From the NCBI GenBank assembly GCA_963732375.1, contig CAVSZE010000012.1, positions 558,001 through 622,000 on the forward strand: a stretch of DNA of 64,000 nt, written 5' to 3'. How positions within the stretch are numbered: position 1 is the stretch's first letter; each line of letters starts with the position of its first letter. Shown in pieces: positions 24,548-33,613 of this stretch. This DNA is from RPQJ01 sp963732375. GTDB taxonomy: Bacteria > Pseudomonadota > Gammaproteobacteria > Steroidobacterales > Steroidobacteraceae. A model generated the notes under the pieces. The model searched no databases. It saw only the letters and a program-made list of their open reading frames with translations, and had not been told where the DNA came from. A program made the position numbers and the translations under genes.

Positions 24548-26560
24548 CTACCCCGCCAGCTGGCCGGGTGCGCCGAACGACACCTGCCGCAGCCTCTCGA
24601 TTTCGTCGCGGACGCGTGCGGCCTCCTCGAACTCCAGGTTCCGGGCGTGCTTGTACATCGCCGCCTCGAGCTTCTTGATCTTCTTGATCGCCTGCTCGGG
24701 TCCGAGCGGCGCGGCGTCCTCGGCGCCCCAGCTAGCCCGCTTGCCGCCGCCACCGGAACGCGCGCCTTCCATGACGTCGGCCACCGTCTTGCGAATCGTG
24801 CGTGGAGTGATCCCGTGCTGCTCGTTGTACTCGAGCTGCCGGGCGCGCCGGCGCCCCGTCACCGCCATCGCCCGCTCGATCGAGCCCGTGATCCTGTCCG
24901 CGTAGAGGATGGCCCGGCCATTCTCATTTCGCGCCGCCCGGCCCATGGTCTGTATCAGCGAGCCTTCGGAGCGCAGGAAGCCCTCCTTGTCGGCGTCCAG
25001 GATCGCGACCAGCGACACCTCCGGCATGTCCAGGCCTTCACGCAGCAGGTTGATGCCCACCAGCACGTCGAACTTTCCGAGCCGCAGGTCGCGGATGATT
25101 TCCACGCGCTCGACGGTCTCGATGTCGGAGTGAAGGTAACGCACGCGCACTCCGTGCTCGTCGAGGTACTCGGTCAGGTCCTCGGCCATGCGCTTGGTCA
25201 GCGTCGTGATGAGCACGCGCTCGTCGCGCGCCACGCAGTGGTGGATCTCGGAGAGCACGTCGTCCACCTGCGTGCGCACCGGACGCACCTCGACCACTGG
25301 GTCCACCAATCCGGTAGGACGAACGACCTGCTCCACTACGGCGCCGGACTTGCGCGCTTCGTAAGGCCCCGGTGTTGCCGAGACGAAAATCATCTGCGGC
25401 GCCGTTTCTTCCCACTCGTCGAAGCGCAACGGCCGGTTGTCGAGTGCCGACGGCAGGCGAAAGCCGTATTCGACCAGCGTTTCCTTGCGCGAGCGGTCGC
25501 CGCGGTACATCCCGCCGATCTGTGGGATGGTCACGTGGCTCTCGTCCACGACCAGCAAGGCATCCTTCGGCAGGTAGTCGAACAGGCAGGGTGGCGGCTC
25601 GCCGGGGGCCCGGCCGGACAGGTATCGCGAATAATTCTCGATGCCAGAGCAATAACCCATCTCCATCATCATCTCGAGGTCGAACGTGCAGCGCTGCTCG
25701 AGCCGCTGCGCCTCGACCAGCTTGTCGAGCCCGCGCAGCTCGGCCAGCCGCCCGCGCAACTCCTCGCGGATCTCGGCGATTGCTCCGTCAACCCGCTCTT
25801 TCGGTGTGACATAGTGGGACGACGGATACACGGTGAGCCGCGGCACCTTGCGCAACACCTCGCCGGTAAGCGGATCGAACCAGGAAAGCGCCTCGATCTC
25901 CTCGTCGAACAGCTCGACCCTCACCGCCTCGCGGCCGGACTCGGCCGGGAAGATGTCGATTACGTCGCCGCGGACCCGGTAGGTTCCGGCCGAAAGATCG
26001 AGCTCGTTGCGCGTGTACTGCATGTCGGTCAGGCGCCGCAGCAGCCTGCGCTGGTCCATGCGGTCGCCGCGCACCAGGTGCAGGACCATGGCGAAATACG
26101 CCTGCGGATCGCCGAGCCCGTAGATCGAGGACACCGTGGCGACGATGATCGAGTCGTGCCGCTCGAGCAGCGCCTTGGTCGCCGAGAGCCGCATCTGTTC
26201 GATGTGGGCGTTCACCGAGGCGTCCTTTTCGATGAAGGTGTCCGACGACGGGACGTAGGCCTCGGGCTGGTAGTAGTCGTAGTAGCTCACGAAGTATTCG
26301 ACCGCATTATCCGGAAAATATGTCCGGAACTCGCCGTAGAGCTGCGCCGCGAGCGTCTTGTTGTGTGCCATCACCAGCGTCGGGCGCTGCAGGTGCTGGA
26401 TCACGTTGGCAATGGTGAAGGTCTTGCCCGAGCCGGTGACGCCGAGCAGCGTCTGGTGCGCGAGGCCGTTCTGAAGCCCGTCGATCAACTGTTCGATGGC
26501 CTGCGGCTGGTCGCCCGCCGGCTGGTAATCCGAGCGCAGTCGAAAGGGTCTTTCTTCCAT
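24548..26560 (-). CDS. uvrB: excinuclease ABC subunit B
   Basis: A 670-residue helicase-like damage-recognition protein of nucleotide excision repair that receives DNA from UvrA and recruits UvrC. Walker A is in LLGVTGSGKTFT. The damage-clamping beta-hairpin region contains YYDYYQPEAYVPSSDTFIEK. Helicase motifs include VVDESHVTIPQIGGMY and QTMGRAARNENGRAIL. A C-terminal UVR motif (about 630-665) binds UvrC. It starts at 26560, divergent from the aminotransferase gene. Confidence 0.98.
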   Translation of the reverse strand: MEERPFRLRSDYQPAGDQPQAIEQLIDGLQNGLAHQTLLGVTGSGKTFTIANVIQHLQRPTLVMAHNKTLAAQLYGEFRTYFPDNAVEYFVSYYDYYQPEAYVPSSDTFIEKDASVNAHIEQMRLSATKALLERHDSIIVATVSSIYGLGDPQAYFAMVLHLVRGDRMDQRRLLRRLTDMQYTRNELDLSAGTYRVRGDVIDIFPAESGREAVRVELFDEEIEALSWFDPLTGEVLRKVPRLTVYPSSHYVTPKERVDGAIAEIREELRGRLAELRGLDKLVEAQRLEQRCTFDLEMMMEMGYCSGIENYSRYLSGRAPGEPPPCLFDYLPKDALLVVDESHVTIPQIGGMYRGDRSRKETLVEYGFRLPSALDNRPLRFDEWEETAPQMIFVSATPGPYEARKSGAVVEQVVRPTGLVDPVVEVRPVRTQVDDVLSEIHHCVARDERVLITTLTKRMAEDLTEYLDEHGVRVRYLHSDIETVERVEIIRDLRLGKFDVLVGINLLREGLDMPEVSLVAILDADKEGFLRSEGSLIQTMGRAARNENGRAILYADRITGSIERAMAVTGRRRARQLEYNEQHGITPRTIRKTVADVMEGARSGGGGKRASWGAEDAAPLGPEQAIKKIKKLEAAMYKHARNLEFEEAARVRDEIERLRQVSFGAPGQLAG

Positions 26561-26583
26561 TGGGTCCGCGGAGAATACCGCGT

Positions 26584-26612
26584 TTGGGAGGAACGCCAGA
26601 TTACCCTAAAAT
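26584..26612 (+). promoter_or_regulatory. sigma-70-like promoter of the aminotransferase gene
   Basis: TTGGGA (26584-26589) and TAAAAT (26607-26612) are separated by 17 bases in the divergent uvrB/aminotransferase gap, 35 bases upstream of the proposed start. Confidence 0.6.
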
Positions 26613-26646
26613 AGCAGGCCCCTCCCGCCCCTCACGGAAAACTCAA

Positions 26647-27834
26647 TTGACACTGGTCCTCGCCGAACGCCTCAAGCGCGTCAAACCCTCGCCCACTGTC
26701 GCACTCACGGGCCGTGTCGCCAGGCTCAAGGCCGAAGGCCGCGACATCATCGGCCTCGGCGTCGGCGAGCCCGATTTCGACACGCCGGTGCACGTTGCCG
26801 ATGCGGGTGTCGATGCAATCCGCAAGGGCTTTACGCGTTACACAGCGGTCGAGGGAATACCGGACCTCAAGGACGCCATCATCGCCAAGTTCCGGCGCGA
26901 CAACGGCCTCGAATACACGCGGCCGCAGATCCTGGTATCCACCGGCGCGAAGCAGACGATTTACAACCTGTTCATGGCGGTTATCGACCCAGGCGACGAG
27001 GTAATCATCCCGGCGCCGTACTGGGTGTCGTATCCCGACATGGCGTTGCTCGCCGAAGGCACGCCGGTCACCCCCTACGCGGGCCCCGAGCAGGGCTACA
27101 AGATCACGCCAGCGCAGCTCGAAGCGGCGATCACGCCGAAGACCCGGCTATTCATGCTGAACAGCCCGTCAAACCCGACCGGCGCGGCCTATACCAGCGC
27201 GGAACTGCACGCGCTCGGCGCGGTGCTGCGCCGGCACCAGGACGTACTGATCGCCACGGACGACATGTACGAGCACATCTACTGGGCAAAGGAGCCGTTC
27301 TGCAGCTTCCTCACGGCCTGCCCGGACCTCCATGAACGCACCGTGACGATCAATGGCGTGTCGAAGAGCTACGCAATGACCGGCTGGCGCATCGGCTACT
27401 GCGGCGGGCCGGCGGCGATCGTCGAGGCGATGTCCACGATCCAGAGCCAGAGTACGTCGAACCCGTCCTCGATCGCGCAAAAGGCCGCCGTTGCGGCACT
27501 CAACGGCGACCAGGCCTGCGTCGCCGAGATGAACCGCCATTTCAAGGCACGGCACGACTTCTTCAACGCGGGCTTAAATGCGCTGCCCGGCGTCCGGGTA
27601 CTGCCCGCCGCGGGGACCTTCTACGCCTTCTGCGACGTCTCGGAGGCCATCTCGAGCCACGGCCTGGCCGACGACCACGAGTTTGCCGAGCTGCTGCTGG
27701 ACAAGGCCGGCGTCGCCGGAGTGCCCGGCACCGGATTCGGCGCACCTGGACATATCCGCTTCTCGTTCGCGGTCAGCATGGAGACGCTCCAGAAAGCGCT
27801 GGAGAGGATGGGGACTGTGCTTCGCGGGGATTGA
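26647..27834 (+). CDS. class I aspartate/aromatic aminotransferase
   Basis: Fold-type I PLP transaminase, 395 residues from a TTG at 26647 that gives TLVLAERLKRVKPSPTVAL, a usual N-terminus for the Thermus-type aspartate aminotransferase subgroup. Signature segments are GLGVGEPDFDTP, NSPSNPTGAAY, and the PLP lysine in INGVSKSYAMTGWRIGY. It probably makes aspartate from oxaloacetate and may also take prephenate or other acceptors. A GGA about 12 bases upstream is the only ribosome-binding hint. The next gene is tRNA-Asn. Confidence 0.88.
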   Translation: MTLVLAERLKRVKPSPTVALTGRVARLKAEGRDIIGLGVGEPDFDTPVHVADAGVDAIRKGFTRYTAVEGIPDLKDAIIAKFRRDNGLEYTRPQILVSTGAKQTIYNLFMAVIDPGDEVIIPAPYWVSYPDMALLAEGTPVTPYAGPEQGYKITPAQLEAAITPKTRLFMLNSPSNPTGAAYTSAELHALGAVLRRHQDVLIATDDMYEHIYWAKEPFCSFLTACPDLHERTVTINGVSKSYAMTGWRIGYCGGPAAIVEAMSTIQSQSTSNPSSIAQKAAVAALNGDQACVAEMNRHFKARHDFFNAGLNALPGVRVLPAAGTFYAFCDVSEAISSHGLADDHEFAELLLDKAGVAGVPGTGFGAPGHIRFSFAVSMETLQKALERMGTVLRGD

Positions 27835-27844
27835 CCCGGTTTCC

Positions 27845-27873
27845 TTGACTAAGGCGCCCCCAATCTGGAGAAT
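27845..27873 (+). promoter_or_regulatory. possible promoter for tRNA-Asn
   Basis: TTGACT (27845-27850), 17 bases, then GAGAAT (27868-27873), ending 15 bases before the tRNA 5' end. The -10 match is moderate. Confidence 0.35.
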
Positions 27874-27888
27874 TCGGCGCCCTCCAGT

Positions 27889-27963
27889 TCCGACATAGCT
27901 CAGCGGTAGAGCAGCTGACTGTTAATCAGCGGGTCCGTGGTTCGAATCCACGTGTCGGAGCCA
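27889..27963 (+). tRNA. tRNA-Asn (GTT)
   Basis: 75 bases with CCA encoded. The acceptor TCCGACA pairs with TGTCGGA. The anticodon stem CTGAC/ATCAG encloses a loop with GTT, and the TpsiC arm has GGTTCGAATCC. The gene's 3' end directly abuts the remnant of a beta-barrel gene on the other strand. Confidence 0.95.
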
Positions 27964-27985
27964 ATTCTCGAGCCGCGCCAGTCCG

Positions 27986-28162
27986 CCTGCCCTGGAAGAT
28001 GTACTGGATCCCCAGCTGCGTCGCGACGATACCGATGTTGTAGTTGCCGTAGTAGGCGTCTTCCTCGAAGGCATATGCGTCGGTCTGCAGGCTGATGCCC
28101 AGATGTGGGTCCGGATCGAACCGAACACCCAGCCCTGCGCTACCTGCGAATGCGAAACCCTT
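27986..28162 (-). pseudogene. 3' remnant of an outer-membrane beta-barrel protein gene
   Basis: About 59 codons read like the end of an outer-membrane barrel. Glycine-rich alternating strands (FAFAGSAGLGVRF, GNYNIGIVATQLGIQYIF) finish in an aromatic-terminated strand of the kind recognised by BamA. No start, signal peptide or upstream strands exist. The open frame upstream (to 28282) overlaps terC and is not barrel-like, and downstream the frame runs without a stop into the antisense of tRNA-Asn. I read it as a broken gene. The parent family is not identifiable. Confidence 0.55.
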
Positions 28163-28223
28163 GTTGCTTCGATGACTTCGAGTCTCCTTGAGGAAGGTTG
28201 CCTGGCTTGGTGAACAAGCCAAG

Positions 28224-29261
28224 TCACGCGTCCTTCTCTGCCTCGACCTCGGTTGCTGTCCGAAGTCTCGCCGACGGCGCACTGGCCAGGCTGCTAGTTC
28301 CTGGCCGCACCGCCCGGGTCCGCGCCGGTATCAACAGCGACAGCACCATCGTCGCCACCAGGATCAGCGCCGTCGCGCTGAGCGACCAGCCGACCGGGAT
28401 CTTATAGACGTCAATCAACAGCATCTTGCTGCCGATAAGCCCCAGGATCAGCGCGAGGCCATACGAAAGCAGGTGGAACTTCTCGTGCATGTTCGCGAGC
28501 AGGAAGTACATCGCGCGCAGGCCGAGGATCGCGAACACGTTCGAGGTTAGGACGATGAACGGATCGAGCGTGATGGCGAATATCGCCGGAATGGAATCCA
28601 CCGCGAAGATGACGTCCACGACGCCGATCATCACGATCACCACGAACAGTGGCGTCGCCATCCGGACGCCATCCCGCACCGTGAAGAATTTCTCGCCATC
28701 CAGGGCCGGCGAGATCTTCAGCCACCTGTGAATCCACTTCAGCACCGGGTTGCCGGCCAGGCTGGGCTCCTGCCCGGCGGCCCACCACATCTTGATGCCG
28801 GTCAGCAGCAGGAACGCGCCGAAGACATACAGCAGCCAGTGGAAATGCTGCAGCAGCCAGGCACCGACCAGGATCAGCACGGCGCGAAGTGCGATCGCCC
28901 CCAGGATGCCGATCATCAGCACACGTTTCTGGTATTCGGCGGGCACCCGGAAGTAGGTGAACACCATCAGGAATACGAAGATGTTGTCGACCGCAAGCGC
29001 CTTCTCGACCAGGTACCCGGTGACGAACTCCAGCGCCCTGGTGTTGGCGATCTCCAGGCCCTGAGTGTCGCGCAACCTCCACCAGAGCCAGGCGACGAAC
29101 ACGAACGAGACCAGCACCCAGATGAGCGACCAGATCGCTGCCTCACGCATTCCGACCCGATGCGCACCCTGGCCGCGCATCGCCGCGAAGTCGACGACCA
29201 GCGCCACCAGCACGAACGCAATGAAGATGCCCCACATCGCGGGGGTGCCAATGCCCATCAT
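28224..29261 (-). CDS. TerC/Alx-family integral membrane protein
   Basis: A 345-residue protein with about nine hydrophobic helices. TerC hallmarks are LVEKALAVDNIFVFLMVFTYF and its second-half counterpart VVDVIFAVDSIPAIFAIT, with the paired acidic residues thought to handle metal ions. Alx in E. coli exports manganese, and tellurite-resistance TerC is related; the substrate here is not proven. The start at 29261 (ATGATG) overlaps the gabT stop by 4 bases, so it is co-transcribed with galU-gabT. No yybP-ykoY riboswitch is visible upstream. Confidence 0.88.
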   Translation of the reverse strand: MMGIGTPAMWGIFIAFVLVALVVDFAAMRGQGAHRVGMREAAIWSLIWVLVSFVFVAWLWWRLRDTQGLEIANTRALEFVTGYLVEKALAVDNIFVFLMVFTYFRVPAEYQKRVLMIGILGAIALRAVLILVGAWLLQHFHWLLYVFGAFLLLTGIKMWWAAGQEPSLAGNPVLKWIHRWLKISPALDGEKFFTVRDGVRMATPLFVVIVMIGVVDVIFAVDSIPAIFAITLDPFIVLTSNVFAILGLRAMYFLLANMHEKFHLLSYGLALILGLIGSKMLLIDVYKIPVGWSLSATALILVATMVLSLLIPARTRAVRPGTSSLASAPSARLRTATEVEAEKDA

Positions 29262-30565
29262 GCGCTCGCGGCTGCCTTGGCCGCAGACCCCGCCAACTCA
29301 CGCAGCGATTCGGCAATGATACCCATGCCCTCGTTGACGATCGCATCAGACGCCGTCAACGGCACCAGCAGGCGAATCACGTTTCCGTAGATGCCGCAGG
29401 ACAGTAGCACCAGGCCCTTCTCCGCCGCGCGCCTGGTCAGCGCCTTGGCCAGGTCGGCATCCGGCGAGTGCGGATCGCGGTTCCTGACCAATTCCATCGC
29501 GACCATCGCGCCGAGGCCGCGCACTTCGCCGATCGCCGGAATCTCGCGCGCCAGGTCGCGCAGCGCACCGACCATGAGTTTGCCGATAGCCACGGCGCGC
29601 GCGCAGAGGTTTTCCTCTTCGATCGCCTCCAGCACGGCGAGGCCGGCAGCGCAGGCGATCGGTGAGCCCGCGTAGGTGCCGCCAAGCCCGCCCGGGCCCG
29701 GGGCATCCATGATCTCGGCCTTCCCGACCACTGCCGCCAGCGGAAATCCCCCGGCCAGGCTCTTGGCCATGGTCATCAGGTCGGCTTCGATGCCGGCGTG
29801 CTCGATCGCGAACATGCGGCCGGTGCGCGCGAAACCAGTCTGGATCTCGTCGACCACCAGCACGATGCCATGCTTGTCGCAGAGCCTGCGCAGTGCCTGC
29901 AGGAATTCGGGTGGCGCGATATAGAACCCGCCTTCGCCCATGACCGGCTCGATGATGATCGCCGCGACCCGCGCAGGTTCGATGTCGTTCTTGAAGATGT
30001 GCTCGAGCGCCGCGAGGCTGTCCTCGACGCTGACGCCGTGAAAGGCGATCGGAAACGGCGCGTGATAGACCTCGGCCGGGAACGGCCCGAACCCGGCCTT
30101 GTACGGCGCGACCTTGCCGGTGAGCGCCATCGCCATGAACGTGCGCCCGTGGAACCCGCCGCCAAACGCGATCACCCCGGAGCGGCCGGTGTGCGCGCGG
30201 GCAATCTTGATGCAGTTTTCGACCGCCTCCGCACCTGTGGTAACGAAGATCGCCTTCTTCGGCGATGGCCCTGGTGCCAGGCGGTTCAGTTTTTCGGCCA
30301 GCGCAACCGCGGATTCGTAGGGCGTGATCATCAGGCATGTGTGGCTGAAGGCATCGAGCTGCTTCGCCACCGCCGCCTGCACCTTCGGGTGCAGGTGACC
30401 GGTGTTCAGCACGGCGATGCCCGCCGCGAAGTCGATGTATCGCCGCCCTTCCACATCCCACATCTCCGCATTGCGCGCGCGCTCGATGTAGACAGCCAGC
30501 TGGTTGCCAAGTCCGCGTGCGAATGCCGCGTCACGACGCTTCTGCAGATCCTGGTTGCGAGACAT
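29258..30565 (-). CDS. gabT: 4-aminobutyrate aminotransferase-type class III aminotransferase
   Basis: A 435-residue PLP enzyme. It shows DVEGRRYIDFAAGIAVLNTGH, the phosphate-binding FVTTGAEAVENCIKIAR, GGFHGRT, the cofactor Asp in LVVDEIQTGFARTG, and the PLP lysine in MTMAKSLAGGFPLAAV. These fit GabT/PuuE, which convert 4-aminobutyrate and 2-oxoglutarate to succinate semialdehyde and glutamate. The ATG at 30565 has CGGAGA upstream. No gabD is adjacent, and it is placed between galU and terC, so the substrate assignment is by sequence only. Confidence 0.88.
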   Translation of the reverse strand: MSRNQDLQKRRDAAFARGLGNQLAVYIERARNAEMWDVEGRRYIDFAAGIAVLNTGHLHPKVQAAVAKQLDAFSHTCLMITPYESAVALAEKLNRLAPGPSPKKAIFVTTGAEAVENCIKIARAHTGRSGVIAFGGGFHGRTFMAMALTGKVAPYKAGFGPFPAEVYHAPFPIAFHGVSVEDSLAALEHIFKNDIEPARVAAIIIEPVMGEGGFYIAPPEFLQALRRLCDKHGIVLVVDEIQTGFARTGRMFAIEHAGIEADLMTMAKSLAGGFPLAAVVGKAEIMDAPGPGGLGGTYAGSPIACAAGLAVLEAIEEENLCARAVAIGKLMVGALRDLAREIPAIGEVRGLGAMVAMELVRNRDPHSPDADLAKALTRRAAEKGLVLLSCGIYGNVIRLLVPLTASDAIVNEGMGIIAESLRELAGSAAKAAASA

Positions 30566-30602
30566 GATTTCTCCGGAGACTTGCCGATCCAATATGGCCG
30601 AT

Positions 30603-31487
30603 TCAGCTGGGGCGACGGCGGGCCGCCAGCCGGTCGAGATACGCGGCGAACTGCTCGCCGACACCGGGGTGCATCAGGGCGAGTTCTACCGTCGCTTCGA
30701 GGTAGCCGAGTTTCGAGCCGCAGTCGTAGCGGCGGCCCTGGAACGCGTACGCGTAGACCGGCTCGTCGGCTATCAACGCGGCAATGCCGTCGGTGAGCTG
30801 TATCTCGCCGCCGGCGCCGCGTCCCGTGGTCTCGAGCTTGCTGTAGATCGCAGGCGTGAGCAGGTAACGGCCCACCACTGCGAGCGTGGACGGCGCATCT
30901 TCCGGCTTCGGTTTCTCGACGATGCGCTCGACGCGCGACAAGCGTCCCTCGACCGGCGTGACGGCAACGATGCCGTACTTGTCGGTCTGGTCACGCTCGA
31001 CGGTCTCGACGCCGAGCACGCTCGCCTGCCGCCCGCCAAGGGCCTTCGCCATCTGCCCCAGGCATGGCTCGGCGGCGTCGATCAGGTCGTCGGCCAGGTG
31101 AACGAAGAACGGCTCGTTGCCGACGGCCGGACGGGAGCAGAGCACGGCGTGGCCGAGTCCCAGCGGTGCCGGCTGGCGGATGTAGATGCAGCTCGCATAG
31201 GACGGCACGATGCCGCGCACCGCGTCGAGGAGGTCCTGCTTGCCCTGCGCCTCGAGTTCCTTCTCGAGTTCATGGTCCGTGTCGAAGTGATCCTCGATCG
31301 CGCGCTTTGCGGAACCCGTGATGAAGACCAGCTTCTCGGCGCCGGCCGAAAGCGCCTCGTCGGCCGCGTACTGGATCAGCGGCTTGTCCACGATGGGCAG
31401 CATTTCCTTCGGACTGGCCTTGGTGGCCGGGAGGAAGCGTGTCCCGCGGCCGGCGACCGGAAAGACGGCCGTCCTGATTCGTACCAT
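30603..31487 (-). CDS. galU: UTP-glucose-1-phosphate uridylyltransferase
   Basis: A 294-residue nucleotidyltransferase making UDP-glucose for polysaccharides and lipopolysaccharide. The nucleotide-binding FPVAGRGTRFLPATKASPKE, the metal Asp region VHLADDLID, and VERIVEKPKPEDAPS are present. The ATG at 31487 is preceded by AGGAGG; an upstream in-frame start lacks a better site. gabT starts 37 bases downstream. Confidence 0.95.
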   Translation of the reverse strand: MVRIRTAVFPVAGRGTRFLPATKASPKEMLPIVDKPLIQYAADEALSAGAEKLVFITGSAKRAIEDHFDTDHELEKELEAQGKQDLLDAVRGIVPSYASCIYIRQPAPLGLGHAVLCSRPAVGNEPFFVHLADDLIDAAEPCLGQMAKALGGRQASVLGVETVERDQTDKYGIVAVTPVEGRLSRVERIVEKPKPEDAPSTLAVVGRYLLTPAIYSKLETTGRGAGGEIQLTDGIAALIADEPVYAYAFQGRRYDCGSKLGYLEATVELALMHPGVGEQFAAYLDRLAARRRPS

Positions 31488-31556
31488 GCGCTCCTCCTGC
31501 TGAGTCACTTCGAAGCCAGTGAATCATAGCGGATCGCGCCCCTGGTACCACGCGGC

Positions 31557-31598
31557 GCGGCACGGTGGCCGGGCCCGACGACCCGACCACCGTGCCGC
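31557..31598. repeat. perfect 12-bp inverted repeat after the ComEA-like gene
   Basis: GCGGCACGGTGG (31557-31568) and CCACCGTGCCGC (31587-31598) pair perfectly around an 18-base loop. It lies 6 bases beyond the stop at 31605. No oligo-U tract follows on either strand, so it may be a 3'-end stabiliser or a weak terminator between this gene and galU. Confidence 0.55.
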
Positions 31599-31604
31599 GG
31601 TACG

Positions 31605-31931
31605 TCAGGAACTGCCGGCGGACTTCTTGGCCGCTGCCTTCTGCTGCGGCGCAGGCTGCGCCGCCGACCCTACCCGGATGTTTTCGCGGTTCTGGTCGAA
31701 TACTTTTTCACCGATGCCCTGCACCTTCAACAGGTCTTCGGGGCTCTTGAACGGCCCGTTCTTCTGCCTGTACTCGACTATCGCCTGGGCCTTCGCAGGC
31801 CCGACGCCCTCGAGTTCGCGCGCGAGCGTGCCCGCATCCGCCGAATTGATGTTGACCGGCCCGCTCCACGCGACCACCGGGACCAGGCTTGCAATTAACG
31901 CCCGGACCGCTGTCCGGTATCCCTGTTTCAT
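31605..31931 (-). CDS. ComEA-family helix-hairpin-helix protein
   Basis: A 108-residue exported protein. A hydrophobic N-terminal segment (ALIASLVPVVAWS) acts as a signal peptide or anchor. A tandem helix-hairpin-helix of the ComEA type follows: VNINSADAGTLARELEGVG and FKSPEDLLKVQGIGEKVF. A low-complexity Ala/Lys tail ends it. Such proteins bind double-stranded DNA in the periplasm during natural transformation; the small gammaproteobacterial versions are less studied. The ATG at 31931 has AAGGAGG six bases upstream. Confidence 0.85.
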   Translation of the reverse strand: MKQGYRTAVRALIASLVPVVAWSGPVNINSADAGTLARELEGVGPAKAQAIVEYRQKNGPFKSPEDLLKVQGIGEKVFDQNRENIRVGSAAQPAPQQKAAAKKSAGSS

Positions 31932-32049
31932 GACTGCCTCCTTGGCTTCGAATAACCGCCGGCCCGAAATGGGTGCGGCCGACGTCAACGTAGCGGAAGG
32001 CAGGCGAATTCGCGCGCCGAGATCCTGTCCGGTTCGCGCAGAAATTCGT

Positions 32050-33234
32050 TCAGTCCGGCGGGGAGCCGGGGCGAGCGGCCTTCGGCAGGAACTCGAGCGC
32101 GGCGATCGCGCGCTGGGTGTCCCAGGACTTGCAGCCAGGGCACTGCCAGAGAAACGTCGAACTGTCGATACCGCAGACGCTGCACCGGTAGCGCGCATGG
32201 CGAAGCACCACATTGCGGAGAGCACCGGCAACCGAGAGGAGCTGGGCAGGGCTTGGCTCGACGCCCGGCGCCAGCAGCGCGCAGGACAGGTCCCTCAGGT
32301 CACTGTCGGTCGTGAGCAGTTCCTTCACGCAATCGAGGATGACCGGGTTGTCGTAGTAACCACTCACGATGGCCGCGTAGGCGATCTCGGACCGGTTGCC
32401 GACGCCGTTGCGCATCAGTTCGCGCAACGACTCATCGAACATTTCCATGTCGCCTGCCTGTCGCGCGGCCTCCGCCAGGCGCGGCAGCACCAGCGGCAGC
32501 AGGTGGAAGTCGAGCCGCACGACGCGCCGGTAGAGCTGGACCGCGAGACCCGGATCGCCCTGCAGGCGCGCCACGTCGCCGCGCAGGATGGAAACCCGGC
32601 CAGAATCTTTCTGCTGGCGCCGGGCCGTACGCAGGTGCGCTCGCGCCAGGTCCAGGTCGCGCTGCCCGATCGCCGACTCCGCGAGTTCGCACCAGTGGTG
32701 CGCGGCCGCTCCCGGCTGGCCTGGCACGCCGACGGCGCGCAGCCGTTCGTGCATGGCAGCGGCCTGCGCCCAGTCGTGCTGCAGTTCGCTGATGCGCACC
32801 AGGTGGGTGAGCGCCACCGCAGGCTCGATGCCGTCCTCGGCGAGTTGCAGGAAAAGCTTCTCCGCGCGGTCGTAGAGTCCAGCCCGGAAGTAGTCGCGCG
32901 CCAGTTCCAGCAGCGCCGCATCGCGGTGGCGCGGGTCCACGCCCGCCCGGCCCACGATGTGCTCGTGGACGCGGATCGCGCGATCCACCTCGCCGCGCCG
33001 CCGATAAAGGCTGCCGAGTGCGAAATGAGTGTCGATGGTCTCGTCGTCACTGGCAGCCAGCCCGAGGAATACCTCGAGCGCGCGATCGGGTTTGTCGTCG
33101 AGCAGGTAGCGCACGCCTTCGAGATAACGGTCGCGCCGGCGCGCACGCCGACGCCGCCGGTACTCCGCATAGGTGGCCGTCGCGCCCCAGCCGGTGGCAA
33201 GCGTGCCGGTGAATACCATCCAGAACGTGTTCAC
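32050..33234 (-). CDS. lapB: lipopolysaccharide assembly protein LapB (YciM)
   Basis: A 394-residue inner-membrane-anchored TPR protein that controls LpxC turnover with FtsH and thereby lipopolysaccharide synthesis. It has an N-terminal membrane segment, arginine-rich RRRRRARRRDR, TPR units (YLLDDKPDRALEVFLGL, LYRRRGEVDRAI and others), and a C-terminal rubredoxin-like zinc site CSVCGID...CPGC. The GTG at 33234, 4 bases after the lapA stop, gives a length close to E. coli LapB (389). An ATG at 33219 is an alternative. Confidence 0.93.
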   Translation of the reverse strand: MNTFWMVFTGTLATGWGATATYAEYRRRRRARRRDRYLEGVRYLLDDKPDRALEVFLGLAASDDETIDTHFALGSLYRRRGEVDRAIRVHEHIVGRAGVDPRHRDAALLELARDYFRAGLYDRAEKLFLQLAEDGIEPAVALTHLVRISELQHDWAQAAAMHERLRAVGVPGQPGAAAHHWCELAESAIGQRDLDLARAHLRTARRQQKDSGRVSILRGDVARLQGDPGLAVQLYRRVVRLDFHLLPLVLPRLAEAARQAGDMEMFDESLRELMRNGVGNRSEIAYAAIVSGYYDNPVILDCVKELLTTDSDLRDLSCALLAPGVEPSPAQLLSVAGALRNVVLRHARYRCSVCGIDSSTFLWQCPGCKSWDTQRAIAALEFLPKAARPGSPPD

Positions 33235-33238
33235 GGGG

Positions 33239-33532
33239 TCAGGCGGCTTCCGGTGTGTCGTCTTCCGGCACCGGCCGCCGCGTTTCCGCCAGCCGCAATG
33301 CCTCGCGCAGACGGCCACGCTCGGCCAGCAGTCGCGCGATCCAGTTGGAGCGCCACAGCGCGCCGCCGAGGAAGCCTGCCGAAAACGCGATCAGCAGCGC
33401 CAACCCCGAGGAAACCTCGACGCGCAACATTGCGAAGTCCACGGCGAAACGCTGCTGGTTCAAGGCGGTGAAGATCACGGCCAGGACGACGAGCAGGACA
33501 ATGGCGATAAATAAGGCGATTCGCCGCAGCAT
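33239..33532 (-). CDS. lapA: lipopolysaccharide assembly protein LapA domain protein
   Basis: A 97-residue membrane protein with two hydrophobic helices (ALFIAIVLLVVLAVIFTAL and LALLIAFSAGFLGGALW) flanking FAVDFAMLRVEV, then a cytoplasmic helical tail. This is the LapA/YciS layout, and the gene is next to lapB as in other gammaproteobacteria. The ATG at 33532 is chosen over a TTG two codons upstream. Confidence 0.9.
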   Translation of the reverse strand: MLRRIALFIAIVLLVVLAVIFTALNQQRFAVDFAMLRVEVSSGLALLIAFSAGFLGGALWRSNWIARLLAERGRLREALRLAETRRPVPEDDTPEAA

Positions 33533-33613
33533 CTTCAAACGGACGAGAGATTGGCTGGGGGCAGTCTAGCACCCGGAGGGGCGCAATCTGGTCAATGGCC
33601 GGTCAATGGCCTG

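Noticed and set aside
24509..26614. Plus-strand open frame of about 700 codons opposite uvrB
   Set aside because: Antisense shadow of uvrB with no recognisable domain.
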